A stretch of 19,713 nucleotides of DNA from an uncultured Mucilaginibacter sp. (GTDB lineage Bacteria; Bacteroidota; Bacteroidia; Sphingobacteriales; Sphingobacteriaceae), in the NCBI RefSeq assembly GCF_946481715.1, contig NZ_CAMLOV010000106.1:1-19713 (forward strand). The letters run 5' to 3'. This document shows positions 1 through 7,771 of the stretch, one piece after another (position 1 is the stretch's first letter; each line of letters opens with the position of its first letter). Under the pieces are notes generated by a model, which was not told the origin of the DNA, ran no database searches, and worked only from the letters and a program-made list of their open reading frames with translations. Made by a program: the position numbers and the translations under genes.

Positions 1-471
1 ACAACAGCTGAAAACATCTGGAGCAATTACAGCAATGCATTCGACCACTTAAGCACTAACGGGCCTGTGGTTTATAACACCAGCCTGCAACCCAAAAAAC
101 TGTTGCTGGCCGATATAAAAACCGGGCAGGTAGTGCGTAATAACGATGCACAGGATAAACCTTTGGCGAATAATATAGTCGTACCTGTATTAACATCCGC
201 CAGCCAATTTGTGCCGGGTACACTACCCGCCGAGCCTTTTGGAAATATAGTGCATTACCTTAATCACAATAATTATAGAATTGTATCTTTGCACGCGTTG
301 AAAAACGGTGTGCTGCAACAGCACATTTATATTATGGATGGTACACAAGTATTGTATACCGATTTATTGAACAGCGGTATACAAAAATTACAACCCGAGG
401 CGTTTGTATTACATAAAAATGCCCTGGTATACATAAAAAACAGAACAGAAATTACTGTATTACCCATATAA
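1..471 (+). CDS. C-terminal part of a conserved protein of unknown function (5' end outside window)
   Basis: The frame is open from the first base to a TAA at 469-471, so the gene enters from the left and only its last 156 codons are visible. An internal GTG at 67 is not needed as a start. The visible part alternates short beta-type stretches with repeated phrases of the kind 'LLLADIKTG', 'IVSLHALKNG' and 'HIYIMDGTQVLY', which suggests a beta-propeller or beta-sandwich C-terminus. It resembles small Sphingobacteriaceae proteins I associate with the DUF4905 label, but that is from memory and unverified. The LysM gene starts 21 nt downstream on the same strand, so co-transcription is plausible. 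No function can be assigned. Confidence 0.7.
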   Translation, partial: TTAENIWSNYSNAFDHLSTNGPVVYNTSLQPKKLLLADIKTGQVVRNNDAQDKPLANNIVVPVLTSASQFVPGTLPAEPFGNIVHYLNHNNYRIVSLHALKNGVLQQHIYIMDGTQVLYTDLLNSGIQKLQPEAFVLHKNALVYIKNRTEITVLPI

Positions 472-492
472 AATACTGTATAATAATTAATT

Positions 493-1536
493 ATGAAATT
501 AAAGCCCCTGTTATTATCCACCATATTCACTACGCTTTCCGCCTCTTTGTTTGCCCGCCCGCTGGTTGATTCGGTTGGCGTAGAGAACCTAAACGGAAAG
601 AAAGTTATCCTCCACAAGCTGGATCCTAAAGACAATTATTACTCCCTTGGCCGCAAGTATGGCGTTAGCCCAAAAGCCATCATCGAGTTTAATGCCAACG
701 CGAGCATGCAAATAGGCAAGATTATCAAAGTACCAACCGAGCGCCCATTTAGCGGCGATGCCCCCGCAGCAGCGGTAGTAACCACTACCCCTGCCCAGCA
801 GCCACAAACCAAACCGGTGGTACAACAGCCTGTAACCACTACCCCGCCGGTTACCACACCTGTAGTAACCCAGCAGCCGGCAGCAAGTACGCCACCCGTA
901 GTAAAACCTGCGGAGCAAAAGGCTGAGCAAAAAACCGCGCAGGAAGTTGCCAACAGCAATGTAAGCGGCATTACGGTTCAGCAGTACAAGGTTTCGGCTG
1001 GCGAAACGCTTTACTCCATAGCCAAGCGCTTTGGTACTACGGTTGATGATATCACCGCCACCAATAAGTTAACAAGCAGTATAGTGCCTGGCCAGGTACT
1101 AACTATACGTTCGGGCGTACCGGCTACCCCGCCGCCACCACCGCCTGTTGCACACCCTGTTGATACCGCTTTAGCCAAACGCGACAGCACCTATGTTGCA
1201 TCGCCTGCCGATTCGCTTGCCGACAAACGCGCAGGAGCCGGTAAATACGGATTGTTTGAAAAGAATGAAAAAGGAGTAGCTACCTGGATAGATGATACCA
1301 GCCTGGATCCTAATAAGAAATTGGTATTGCATCGCACTGCCCCAATGGGCACCGTTGTACGTATTACAAACCCCATGACGGGTAAAAGCACCTTTGCCAA
1401 AGTAGTTGGCCGCTTTACCGATAATCAAAACACCCAGGGTGTGATGATTGTGATGACCAAAAACGTAGCCGAATCTATCGGCGCTATAGATAAACGTTTC
1501 CATGTAACCATTAGCTACGGTACCCCTAATGAATAA
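493..1536 (+). CDS. Secreted protein with two LysM domains and a C-terminal RlpA-like double-psi beta-barrel
   Basis: 347 residues. Residues 1-21 form a signal peptide (KLK, hydrophobic core, cleavage near SLFA). LysM 1 spans about 39-80 ('YYSLGRKYGVSPKAIIEFN'); LysM 2 spans about 164-205 and is the more canonical one ('YKVSAGETLYSIAKRFGTT'). Between them, residues 81-160 are a low-complexity Pro/Thr/Gln/Val linker, and a run of six prolines sits at 213-218. Residues 277-342 look like a double-psi beta-barrel of the RlpA/expansin type ('MGTVVRITNPMTGKSTFAKV'). LysM modules bind GlcNAc polymers, so a periplasmic peptidoglycan-binding role is likely; lytic activity is not shown. Its last 8 nt overlap the start of the uridine kinase gene, implying translational coupling. 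Confidence 0.88.
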   Translation: MKLKPLLLSTIFTTLSASLFARPLVDSVGVENLNGKKVILHKLDPKDNYYSLGRKYGVSPKAIIEFNANASMQIGKIIKVPTERPFSGDAPAAAVVTTTPAQQPQTKPVVQQPVTTTPPVTTPVVTQQPAASTPPVVKPAEQKAEQKTAQEVANSNVSGITVQQYKVSAGETLYSIAKRFGTTVDDITATNKLTSSIVPGQVLTIRSGVPATPPPPPPVAHPVDTALAKRDSTYVASPADSLADKRAGAGKYGLFEKNEKGVATWIDDTSLDPNKKLVLHRTAPMGTVVRITNPMTGKSTFAKVVGRFTDNQNTQGVMIVMTKNVAESIGAIDKRFHVTISYGTPNE

Positions 1537-2164
1537 ACCTTATGTAATTGGTGTAACCGGCGGAAGCGGAAGTGGCAAGACCTTTTTTTTGAAGTGTTTT
1601 CTTGAGCATTTTACACCCGAAGAAGTATGCCTGGTATCGCAGGACGATTATTATATCCCCGTGGCGCATAACATGACGAAGGAAGAGAATAAACTCTACA
1701 ACTTCGATCTGCCCAGCACCATCGATGCCGATTTGTTTGAAAGCGACATCAGCAAGCTGATGCGCTGGGAAACCGTTTACCAAAAGGAATATACTTTTAA
1801 TAACCCGGATATAACCCCGAGGATACTGGAGATAAAACCCGCCCCTATTATTATTGTGGAAGGCCTTTTTATCCTTCACTTCCAAAAAGTGGCCAACGAC
1901 CTCGACATGACCATCTTCATCGAAGCTGACGAAGACATCGCCTTGCGCCGCCGCCTAAAACGCGACCTGGCCGAACGCGGCTACTCTAACGAAGATGCAC
2001 ACTACAAATGGATAAACCATGTTGTACCGGCTTATAAAGAGTACCTGCTGCCACATCGCGACAGGTGCGCTAAGGTAATTATCAACAATGGCGCAGTAGC
2101 CGATGATATTTTTAAGGTAACAGATGAAATTTCGCAGGAACTGAGGGAAAAGATATTAAGCTAA
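1529..2164 (+). CDS. udk: Uridine kinase
   Basis: 211 residues, normal length for bacterial uridine kinase. It phosphorylates uridine (and usually cytidine) in pyrimidine salvage in the cytosol. A Walker A loop GGSGSGKT lies at 11-18. The acidic stretch 'SQDDYYIP' follows near 38-45, and 'YNFDLPSTID' near 57-66 is the substrate-loop region of the family. 'IIIVEGLFILH' is the next core strand, and 'RRRLKRDLAERG' the Arg-rich lid. The ATG at 1529 lies inside the final codons of the LysM gene (ATGAATAA arrangement), so it depends on that message. The arginase-family gene begins 16 nt after its stop, giving a likely three-gene operon with no obvious metabolic theme. Confidence 0.93.
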   Translation: MNKPYVIGVTGGSGSGKTFFLKCFLEHFTPEEVCLVSQDDYYIPVAHNMTKEENKLYNFDLPSTIDADLFESDISKLMRWETVYQKEYTFNNPDITPRILEIKPAPIIIVEGLFILHFQKVANDLDMTIFIEADEDIALRRRLKRDLAERGYSNEDAHYKWINHVVPAYKEYLLPHRDRCAKVIINNGAVADDIFKVTDEISQELREKILS

Positions 2165-2180
2165 GCGCGATTAAACTTTT

Positions 2181-3086
2181 ATGAATAACCTGGTTGTAAT
2201 AGAGGTCCCATTCAATTTGGGTTTAAAAGAACTTACACCGGGCAAACCGCCCGGTGTGGATAAGCTCCCGGAATGGCTAAAACAACAAGGCTTATATGAA
2301 GCCCTCTTTCCTACGCAAATAATAAATATGCCGGCACCGCCATACAGCATGCACATTGATGCTGAAACAGGTATCAGGAACGCCGATGCTATTGTTGCTT
2401 ATGCTAAAAGTTTAGCACAGGGAGTCCAGAATGCCTTAGAAAACAATAATTTCCCTTTAGTTATCGGCGGCGATTGCAGCATTTTAATCGGTTGTTTACT
2501 TGGTGCAAAAAAGCATGGCAAATACGCTTTGTTTTTTATGGATGGACATACCGATTACGTTACTACCCAATTTTCTGCAACCAAAGCCGCGGCGGGCATG
2601 GACCTTGCTTTAGTAACCGGCAACGGACCCGAAAAAATTACCAATATTGATGGTTTAAAGCCTTATGTAGCCGAGGCCAATACACTTGCTTTTGGCAACC
2701 GTTGCGAGGACCCTGAATATGTATCTCTCATTCTCAACTCAGGTATAGCTTACTTCAGCCTGAATGATGCCAGGCAAAAAGGCATCAAAACCGTCGCAGC
2801 TGATTTTATAGCGCATGTAAAATCAGAAAAGTTAGACGGTATCTGGATTCATTTAGATGTAGATGTGTTGGATAACGACGTAATGCCTTGCGTGGATTCG
2901 CCGCACCAAGGCGGATTATCTTATAGCGAATTGAATGAAGCACTTACCATACTTTTCCAATCGGGTTTGGTAAGTGGCCTGGATATCACCATCCTTGATC
3001 CTGATCGGGATGAAAAGGGAATATATGCAGGGATGTTTGTGAAAGAAATAGCAAAGATATTCAATCAGGGCCTTAATCGCAGTTGA
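2181..3086 (+). CDS. Arginase/agmatinase-family (ureohydrolase) protein with a Cys in the first metal motif
   Basis: 301 residues, the length of the ureohydrolase fold. The three metal motifs are in order: GGDCS at 96-100, MDGHTD at 120-125 and LDVDVLDND at 225-233. In arginases the first motif is GGDHS, whose His binds one Mn ion; here it is Cys99. The other ligands (D121, H123, D125, D226, D228) are kept, so the enzyme is probably a metal-dependent hydrolase of a guanidine or similar C-N bond. Substrate cannot be told: arginase, agmatinase and N-hydroxyarginine hydrolase are all possible. The last codons and TGA lie within a copy of a duplicated sequence that overlaps the tail of a degraded gene on the opposite strand. 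Same strand as udk, 16 nt apart. Confidence 0.85.
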   Translation: MNNLVVIEVPFNLGLKELTPGKPPGVDKLPEWLKQQGLYEALFPTQIINMPAPPYSMHIDAETGIRNADAIVAYAKSLAQGVQNALENNNFPLVIGGDCSILIGCLLGAKKHGKYALFFMDGHTDYVTTQFSATKAAAGMDLALVTGNGPEKITNIDGLKPYVAEANTLAFGNRCEDPEYVSLILNSGIAYFSLNDARQKGIKTVAADFIAHVKSEKLDGIWIHLDVDVLDNDVMPCVDSPHQGGLSYSELNEALTILFQSGLVSGLDITILDPDRDEKGIYAGMFVKEIAKIFNQGLNRS

Positions 3087-3237
3087 GCAGCAGATCGTAG
3101 TACTTCTTCATTAAAACGGTATCGTAATTTACAAGGGAGTTGTAGGCCTCGGTAACCAGCTCATTCAAAATAGACGAGCCAAGCCGCCCTGCGCCATTGG
3201 GATTGAATCTCGTAATAGGTTATAAGCTCCGTCTCGC
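3073..3237 (-). pseudogene. Truncated, frameshifted copy of the small gene at 4545-4814
   Basis: The stretch 3077-3200 matches 4549-4672 with only three mismatches in 124 bases. Read on the minus strand it encodes the same C-terminus (ending LLLNCD) and stops at TAA 3073-3075, tail-to-tail with the arginase gene and overlapping its last codons. Around 3201-3210 there is a one-base length difference plus substitutions that break the frame. Weaker similarity (ELITYY) continues to about 3231, and homology ends by about 3237, next to the stop of the esterase gene. No start codon or 5' half remains, so this is a fragment. All three mismatches in the well-matched part are synonymous. Confidence 0.8.
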
Positions 3238-4458
3238 CTATTCCAGCGGAACTGCAGCCGTCGTCTCTTTTATAAAAATCATCGCGTCGAAATCAATTCC
3301 CGGCCGTATGGGAAGGGAAAGGGTATCGCCCCAGTTTGCATATATATTGGTGATATTTTTGCTTACATTGTAAAATGGGTTCCCTTCGGGATTATTAAAC
3401 GAAACAAAAAAGGCTGGGAATTTAGCGTTAGCAAAAGTAGCCGAAAATGAATTTGGTTCGGTTTGGAAGGTATGCTGCACAAATTCATCCCCATCCAATA
3501 CAGTCACACGTCCTTTAAAAGTATCAAACCCTATGGCGTAGTATTGGCTGCCGTAATTTTTTCGCACGTAGTACCCCATTCCTTTACAGGCTGCTATGGT
3601 AGTATCTTTGGCCAAATGCAAGTTGTGCCCCCAAATAATAGTTTTGGCTTTGCTTGCCTGCTGAACCTCCAGAAGGTTGTCTGCCATAAATTCATCACGA
3701 TTGAGGGGATTGCCTAATTGAGTACCCTGATATAGCAGCGAAAGACGCTTTATAAACTCCGTCGAATTTTTTATTGATGAATTTCCTTTTGCCTTTGCTT
3801 CATCGCTTAAAGCTTTCAATGCATCCACTTCGCGGTCTGATAGTTCGTAAAGATTGTTATCCCCCGGCTTGGCAATTTGCTCTAAAACGGGCAAAGCGGC
3901 TCTCCCATTGATATAAAGGTTAGCGTTGTGCTCCAGGTAGTTTTTACAATAAACAGCCGAAGAATCGATATCGTTCTTAAAGTAATCCATATCGAAACCA
4001 AAAAGGGTTACTTTATCTTTAGCGGGTTGGTTATCGTTATAGGTTTTTATGGTTTCAAAAAGATTGAGTATCTCCTTCGTTTTAAACAAACGCAGCGGTT
4101 TCATCAATTGCTTCAGATCGCCCTTACCTGTTTGCAGGTAATTATTAATAGCAGCCATAGGCGAATAGCCAAATTCAAAACCAATCGATCGATAGTTTTG
4201 ATGTTCGATAAGATATTTAATGATCCGCGTTTTCTCCACAGAAAATTCATGTGTGCCATGTGAGGCTTCGGCCAAACCAATAATGGTATTATTCTTTAGC
4301 TCTCTTGCCAAAGCTGATAAATAAACCTGATTGCCTTTTCCGGTGCTATCAACTGGTAAAGCGTGTTCATTTAACCAGGCAATAGTGGGCGATTGGGCGA
4401 AGCAGCAAGTAACAGATATAAAAAAAGGAAGGAAAGCGAAAGCTGTAAATTTCAACAT
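3238..4458 (-). CDS. Secreted erythromycin-esterase-family protein
   Basis: 406 residues. Residues 1-21 are a signal peptide, with likely cleavage after CCFA. The body carries the family signature 'GLAEASHGTHEF' at 61-72 (E64 and H67 match the catalytic Glu/His of Ere enzymes), R78, 'GFEFGYS' with E95, and 'IIWGHNLHLA' with H278 near the C-terminal half. Family members include macrolide esterases EreA/EreB, but many homologs have no known substrate, so macrolide hydrolysis is only a possibility. Export is common in Bacteroidota homologs. A 26-bp palindrome lies 7 nt before the ATG. The gene is isolated and lies between an intact gene and a truncated copy of the same gene, which suggests it came in by a recombination or insertion event. 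Confidence 0.85.
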   Translation of the reverse strand: MLKFTAFAFLPFFISVTCCFAQSPTIAWLNEHALPVDSTGKGNQVYLSALARELKNNTIIGLAEASHGTHEFSVEKTRIIKYLIEHQNYRSIGFEFGYSPMAAINNYLQTGKGDLKQLMKPLRLFKTKEILNLFETIKTYNDNQPAKDKVTLFGFDMDYFKNDIDSSAVYCKNYLEHNANLYINGRAALPVLEQIAKPGDNNLYELSDREVDALKALSDEAKAKGNSSIKNSTEFIKRLSLLYQGTQLGNPLNRDEFMADNLLEVQQASKAKTIIWGHNLHLAKDTTIAACKGMGYYVRKNYGSQYYAIGFDTFKGRVTVLDGDEFVQHTFQTEPNSFSATFANAKFPAFFVSFNNPEGNPFYNVSKNITNIYANWGDTLSLPIRPGIDFDAMIFIKETTAAVPLE

Positions 4459-4465
4459 AGCAGAA

Positions 4466-4491
4466 TATATTAGATTTTAAAATCTAATATA
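4466..4491. promoter_or_regulatory. Perfect 26-bp AT-rich palindrome upstream of the esterase gene
   Basis: Each half reads TATATTAGATTTT from the outside inward, and the two halves are exact reverse complements with no spacer. The inner edge is 7 nt from the esterase ATG (4456-4458). Position and symmetry fit an operator for a dimeric repressor. A cruciform or RNA hairpin hiding the start is also possible. No regulator gene lies next to it. Confidence 0.6.
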
Positions 4492-4544
4492 CAATATATT
4501 ATTCGGCTATAAAAATAAAATTAGAATTAAATTCCGTCTAAGTG

Positions 4545-4814
4545 CTAGTCGCAGTTAAGCAGCAGATCGTAGTACTTCTTCATTAAAACGGTATCGTAAT
4601 TCACAAGGGAGTTGTAGGCCTCGGTAACCAGCTCATTCAAAATAGAGGAGCCAAGCCGCCCTGCGCCATTGGGGATGGAGTCGTAATAGGTAATAAGTTC
4701 TTTAACCCTTATAATTTCGTACAATAACTGCTGTATCAGGTCGGTGTTTTGCCCGTCACCCATACCACGCGAATTATTGAGAAAACCTAAAGGATCGTTG
4801 GTGGTAGATGTCAT
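4545..4814 (-). CDS. Small conserved-looking protein of unknown function
   Basis: I choose the ATG at 4814 (MTSTTNDPLG), giving 89 residues; the frame could extend two codons to a TTG at 4820, which is less likely. The protein has no signal peptide or membrane segment. Residues 1-20 are polar and probably disordered; the rest is predicted helical ('LIQQLLYEIIRVKELI', 'ELVTEAYNSLVNYDTVLMKK'), like a small helical-hairpin protein. I do not recognise a family. That it is a real gene is supported by its truncated copy at 3073-3237, where all three differences in the well-aligned part are synonymous. It lies downstream of pnp on the same strand but beyond a strong terminator, so it is probably transcribed separately. 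Confidence 0.65.
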   Translation of the reverse strand: MTSTTNDPLGFLNNSRGMGDGQNTDLIQQLLYEIIRVKELITYYDSIPNGAGRLGSSILNELVTEAYNSLVNYDTVLMKKYYDLLLNCD

Positions 4815-4926
4815 TTGCAAAACAAGGATCCGGCTAAATGTTTCTCGATATAACTATGCTTTAGTTGATGCAACTACTAAGATTTACATTTTGTTTTAAT
4901 TATTTATCAAAAAATAAAAATAAAAT

Positions 4927-4955
4927 AAAAAAACCCTCTTTTGGAGGGTTTTTTT
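4927..4955 (-). terminator. Strong, probably bidirectional, Rho-independent terminator after pnp
   Basis: A perfect 12-bp stem (AAAAAAACCCTC pairing with GAGGGTTTTTTT) closes a 5-nt loop at 4939-4943. It begins 16 nt past the pnp stop. Runs of seven A and seven T on the two sides allow it to work in both directions. Confidence 0.9.
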
Positions 4956-4971
4956 ATACGAATTGTAATGA

Positions 4972-7098
4972 TTATTTGTTCGAATCTGGCCTTGGCAATA
5001 AAACTTTGCGCGAAAGTTTCAATTTACCTTGCTTATCAACGTCAAGCAGCTTCACACGTACCTCGTCGCCAACATTAAAGATACCATCCATGGTCTCAAT
5101 TCTGCGGTGATCAATTTCTGATATGTGCAGCAAGCCATCTTTACCCGGCATAATTTCAACAAATGCACCAAACGGCATAATTGATTTCACTTTACCTTCG
5201 TATATCTCGCCAACTTCCGGTTTAGAAGCGATATTGCGGATACGGGTTAAAGCTGCGTCGATAGAAGCCTTGTTATCGGCAAATACCTGTACAATACCCT
5301 GGTTGTCTTTCTCTTCGATAGAGATGGTTGCACCGGTTTCGCGTTGCATTTCCTGGATAATTTTACCACCGGGCCCGATAACCGCACCAATAAATTCTTT
5401 GTCGATTTTAATGGTAACGATGCGTGGAGCGTGTGGTTTGTAATCTTCGCGTGGCGCAGTAATGGTTTTAGCCATTTCGCCAAGGATATGTAAGCGGCCT
5501 TCTTTTGCCTGATCTAAAGCGTTGGTTAGAACCTCGTAAGAAAGACCGTTAATTTTCAGGTCCATCTGTACAGCAACAATACCGTTTTTGGTACCGGTTA
5601 CTTTGAAGTCCATATCACCTAAGTGGTCTTCATCGCCAAGGATATCAGAAAGGATAGCGTATTTAGTACCCATTTCGTTGGTGATCAACCCCATTGCGAT
5701 ACCTGATACCGGATTGGTGATTTTAACACCCGCATCCATCAAAGCCAATGTACCGGCGCAAACCGTAGCCATCGATGATGAACCGTTAGACTCAAGGATA
5801 TCAGAAACGATACGGATAGTGTATGGGTTCTCATCTTCGTGCGGTAACACGCGTTTTAACGAACGCATAGCTAAGTTACCGTGACCGATCTCGCGACGGC
5901 CGGCACCCCTGTTAGGCCTAACCTCACCGGTTGAGAAACCAGGGAAATTGTAGTGCAACAGGAATTTTTGGTAACCGTTGATGAAAGCACCGTCTATCAT
6001 TTGCTCATCGTCCTTAGCGCCTAAGGTAACGGTGGTTAATGCCTGGGTTTCGCCACGGGTGAATACGGCAGAACCGTGTGCAGATGGCAGGTAACTAACT
6101 TCGCTCCAGATAGGGCGTATTTGTTTGGTGTGGCGGCCGTCTAAACGTTTGCCTTCATCCAAAACCAGGTTACGGATGGCATCGTATTCTACATCGTGGT
6201 AGTATTTTTTGGCAAGCGATTTGGTGATGTCGTCAATTTCGCCTAAAGTAGCGATGTAAGCATCACGTACTTCTTTGAATTTTGCAGAACGCTCATCTTT
6301 TGCAGATGCAGAAGAAGCGATATCATAAACCTGCTGGTAAGTAGCTTCGTAGATAGCTTTCTTCAGGTCTTCGTTGCTGTGCTCGTGGCTGTAGGTACGT
6401 TTAACGGTTTTGCCAACTTCCTGTGCAAGCTCAATTTGTGCTAAACACTGTATTTTGATAGCAGTGTGCGCAAATTTAATTGCTTCAACCAGTTCAGCTT
6501 CTTGTATCTCGGCACTTTCGCCTTCCACCATGTTGATGTCGTGCTGGTTACCTGCTACAATGAATTCTAAGGTTGCAGTCTTTAACTGGCTAAGGGTTGG
6601 GTTGATAACCAACTGGCCATCAATCTTGGCAACGCGAACTTCAGATATCGGCCCGTTGAAAGGGATATCAGAAACAGCTAACGCTGCAGATGCCGCTAAA
6701 CCTGCCAGTGCATCCGGCATAATGTCTTTATCGGCAGAAATTAAGGAGATCATCACTTGTGTATCAGCATGATAATCCTCCGGGAACATTGGGCGCAATG
6801 CACGGTCAACCAAACGCGAGATCAAAACCTCGTAGTCTGACAAACGTGCCTCGCGGCGTAAAAAACCACCCGGGATACGGCCGGTGGAAGCGTATTTCTC
6901 TTGATAATCTACAGAAAGAGGTAAGAAATCAATGCCCTCTTTTGCATCCGGTGATGATACTACAGTAGCCAATAACATGGTATCACCCATCTTAATTACT
7001 ACGGAGCCATCTGCCTGCTTAGCCAGTTTACCGGTTTCGATCTCAATGGTGCGGCCGTCACCTAAATCAATTACCTTTTTAATTACGTTTAAACTCAT
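4972..7098 (-). CDS. pnp: Polyribonucleotide nucleotidyltransferase (PNPase)
   Basis: 708 residues, full length. PNPase degrades RNA 3' to 5' with phosphate and can add tails with nucleoside diphosphates; it acts as a homotrimer in the cytosol. Order of domains: first RNase PH domain (about 1-225), linking helical domain, second RNase PH domain (about 310-540, with '[20 protein letters not shown]' and '[20 protein letters not shown]'), KH domain (about 558-625, loop GPGGKI) and S1 domain (about 629-700, '[20 protein letters not shown]'). The start [16 protein letters not shown] matches the usual N-terminus. rpsO lies upstream on the same strand, the arrangement seen across bacteria; here a terminator and a separate -7 element lie between them, so pnp can be expressed alone. 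Confidence 0.98.
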   Translation of the reverse strand: MSLNVIKKVIDLGDGRTIEIETGKLAKQADGSVVIKMGDTMLLATVVSSPDAKEGIDFLPLSVDYQEKYASTGRIPGGFLRREARLSDYEVLISRLVDRALRPMFPEDYHADTQVMISLISADKDIMPDALAGLAASAALAVSDIPFNGPISEVRVAKIDGQLVINPTLSQLKTATLEFIVAGNQHDINMVEGESAEIQEAELVEAIKFAHTAIKIQCLAQIELAQEVGKTVKRTYSHEHSNEDLKKAIYEATYQQVYDIASSASAKDERSAKFKEVRDAYIATLGEIDDITKSLAKKYYHDVEYDAIRNLVLDEGKRLDGRHTKQIRPIWSEVSYLPSAHGSAVFTRGETQALTTVTLGAKDDEQMIDGAFINGYQKFLLHYNFPGFSTGEVRPNRGAGRREIGHGNLAMRSLKRVLPHEDENPYTIRIVSDILESNGSSSMATVCAGTLALMDAGVKITNPVSGIAMGLITNEMGTKYAILSDILGDEDHLGDMDFKVTGTKNGIVAVQMDLKINGLSYEVLTNALDQAKEGRLHILGEMAKTITAPREDYKPHAPRIVTIKIDKEFIGAVIGPGGKIIQEMQRETGATISIEEKDNQGIVQVFADNKASIDAALTRIRNIASKPEVGEIYEGKVKSIMPFGAFVEIMPGKDGLLHISEIDHRRIETMDGIFNVGDEVRVKLLDVDKQGKLKLSRKVLLPRPDSNK

Positions 7099-7185
7099 CT
7101 TGTTTGTGTTGTAGGGTACTTTTCATCTTCAGGAGCACCCCGGTTTTTATGTGTGTGTGTATATTGTTTCGATGCGTATGTTTTT

Positions 7186-7202
7186 GCCGGTTTTCATCCG
7201 GC
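7186..7202 (-). promoter_or_regulatory. Short hairpin in the pnp 5' leader
   Basis: GCCGG at 7186-7190 pairs with CCGGC at 7198-7202 around a 7-nt loop. It lies inside the predicted leader of about 140 nt, some 90-100 nt before the pnp ATG. In E. coli, PNPase controls its own mRNA through a leader hairpin cut by RNase III; a similar role here is inference only. Confidence 0.35.
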
Positions 7203-7246
7203 CTTTTAAAGTTTGTTGGCTGGTTTTATAGGTTTATAAGGGGCAG

Positions 7247-7254
7247 CAAACATA
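7247..7254 (-). promoter_or_regulatory. Candidate -7 promoter element for pnp
   Basis: On the minus strand the sequence is TATGTTTG followed by C, an exact match to the Bacteroidota TAnnTTTG(Y) element. It lies just downstream of the rpsO terminator. No clear TTTG is seen at the -33 position, so strength is uncertain. Confidence 0.5.
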
Positions 7255-7268
7255 ATTTCAAAAAGTAA

Positions 7269-7302
7269 AAAAGCCATCCAGCATAATGCGGACGGCTTTT
7301 TG
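7269..7302 (-). terminator. Rho-independent terminator after rpsO
   Basis: AAAAAGCCATCC (7269-7280) pairs with GGACGGCTTTTT (7291-7302) with one A-C mismatch and a 10-nt loop. It begins 17 nt past the rpsO stop. Flanking A and T runs could allow termination in both directions. Confidence 0.85.
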
Positions 7303-7319
7303 AAAAATATTCAGGAAGA

Positions 7320-7598
7320 TTACTTGATGATATCCCTTAGCGCTAAGGCTTTGATGATAGCACGATACCTGTTGATATCTTTTTTGAACAGGTATGCCAG
7401 CAATCCGCGGCGTTTACCTACTAATTTTTGTAGCGATAACTGGGTAGAAAAATCGTGTTTGTTTTTCTTTAAGTGCCCGGTTAAGTGCGCTATGCGGTAA
7501 GTAAATAATGCTACCTGTCCTTCGGTTGTACCGGTATCAGCGGCATTCTTACCATGTTTTGCAAAGATCTCTGCCTTTGCTTCGTTACTTAAATACAT
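7320..7598 (-). CDS. rpsO: 30S ribosomal protein S15
   Basis: 92 residues, close to the usual 88-90. S15 binds 16S rRNA early in assembly of the small-subunit platform and makes a bridge to the large subunit. Family features are clear: 'TGTTEGQVALFTYRIAHLTGHLKKNKHD', broken here as TGTTEGQVALFTYRI (22-36) and HLTGHLKKNKHD (38-49), then 'LVGKRRGLLAYL' and 'YRAIIKALALR' at the C-terminus. The ATG at 7596-7598 gives the expected N-terminus. A good promoter lies about 45 nt upstream and a terminator directly downstream. pnp follows on the same strand. Confidence 0.97.
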   Translation of the reverse strand: MYLSNEAKAEIFAKHGKNAADTGTTEGQVALFTYRIAHLTGHLKKNKHDFSTQLSLQKLVGKRRGLLAYLFKKDINRYRAIIKALALRDIIK

Positions 7599-7643
7599 TA
7601 CGTAAATAATATTAAAGCGTTTAAAATTCTATTAATTGTGGCG

Positions 7644-7674
7644 CAAAGATACGCTTAAGCTTTTACATGTGCAA
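7644..7674 (-). promoter_or_regulatory. Bacteroidota-type promoter for rpsO
   Basis: On the minus strand TTG (7674-7672) is followed by a 20-nt spacer and TATCTTTG (7651-7644), then C. This is a near-ideal match to the Bacteroidota sigma factor consensus and predicts a leader of about 35-40 nt before rpsO. Confidence 0.8.
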
Positions 7675-7702
7675 GGGGTGGGTGGAATGTTTTAAAGAGG
7701 TA

Positions 7703-7734
7703 TTGTAAAGTTGAAAGGTTGTAAAGTTGGAAGG
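7703..7734 (+). repeat. Tandem 16-bp repeat, two copies
   Basis: TTGTAAAGTTGAAAGG at 7703-7718 is followed directly by the same unit with one change (G for A at the twelfth base) at 7719-7734. Confidence 0.85.
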
Positions 7735-7771
7735 CTAAGAGATTGGTTTCTATGAGGTTATTCATCGTCGA

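Noticed and set aside
3087..3237. Intact small gene downstream of the arginase gene
   Set aside because: It lacks the 5' half and a start, and has a one-base frame shift near 3205.
3238..4458. Calling the esterase a proven macrolide-resistance gene
   Set aside because: Many family members are not resistance enzymes and no resistance genes lie nearby; only the fold and active-site motifs are visible.
4815..4820. TTG start for the small gene at 4545-4814
   Set aside because: An ATG only two codons later gives a cleaner start.
5123..6968. Long open frames on the plus strand opposite pnp
   Set aside because: They are antisense shadows of a full-length, well-conserved PNPase gene.
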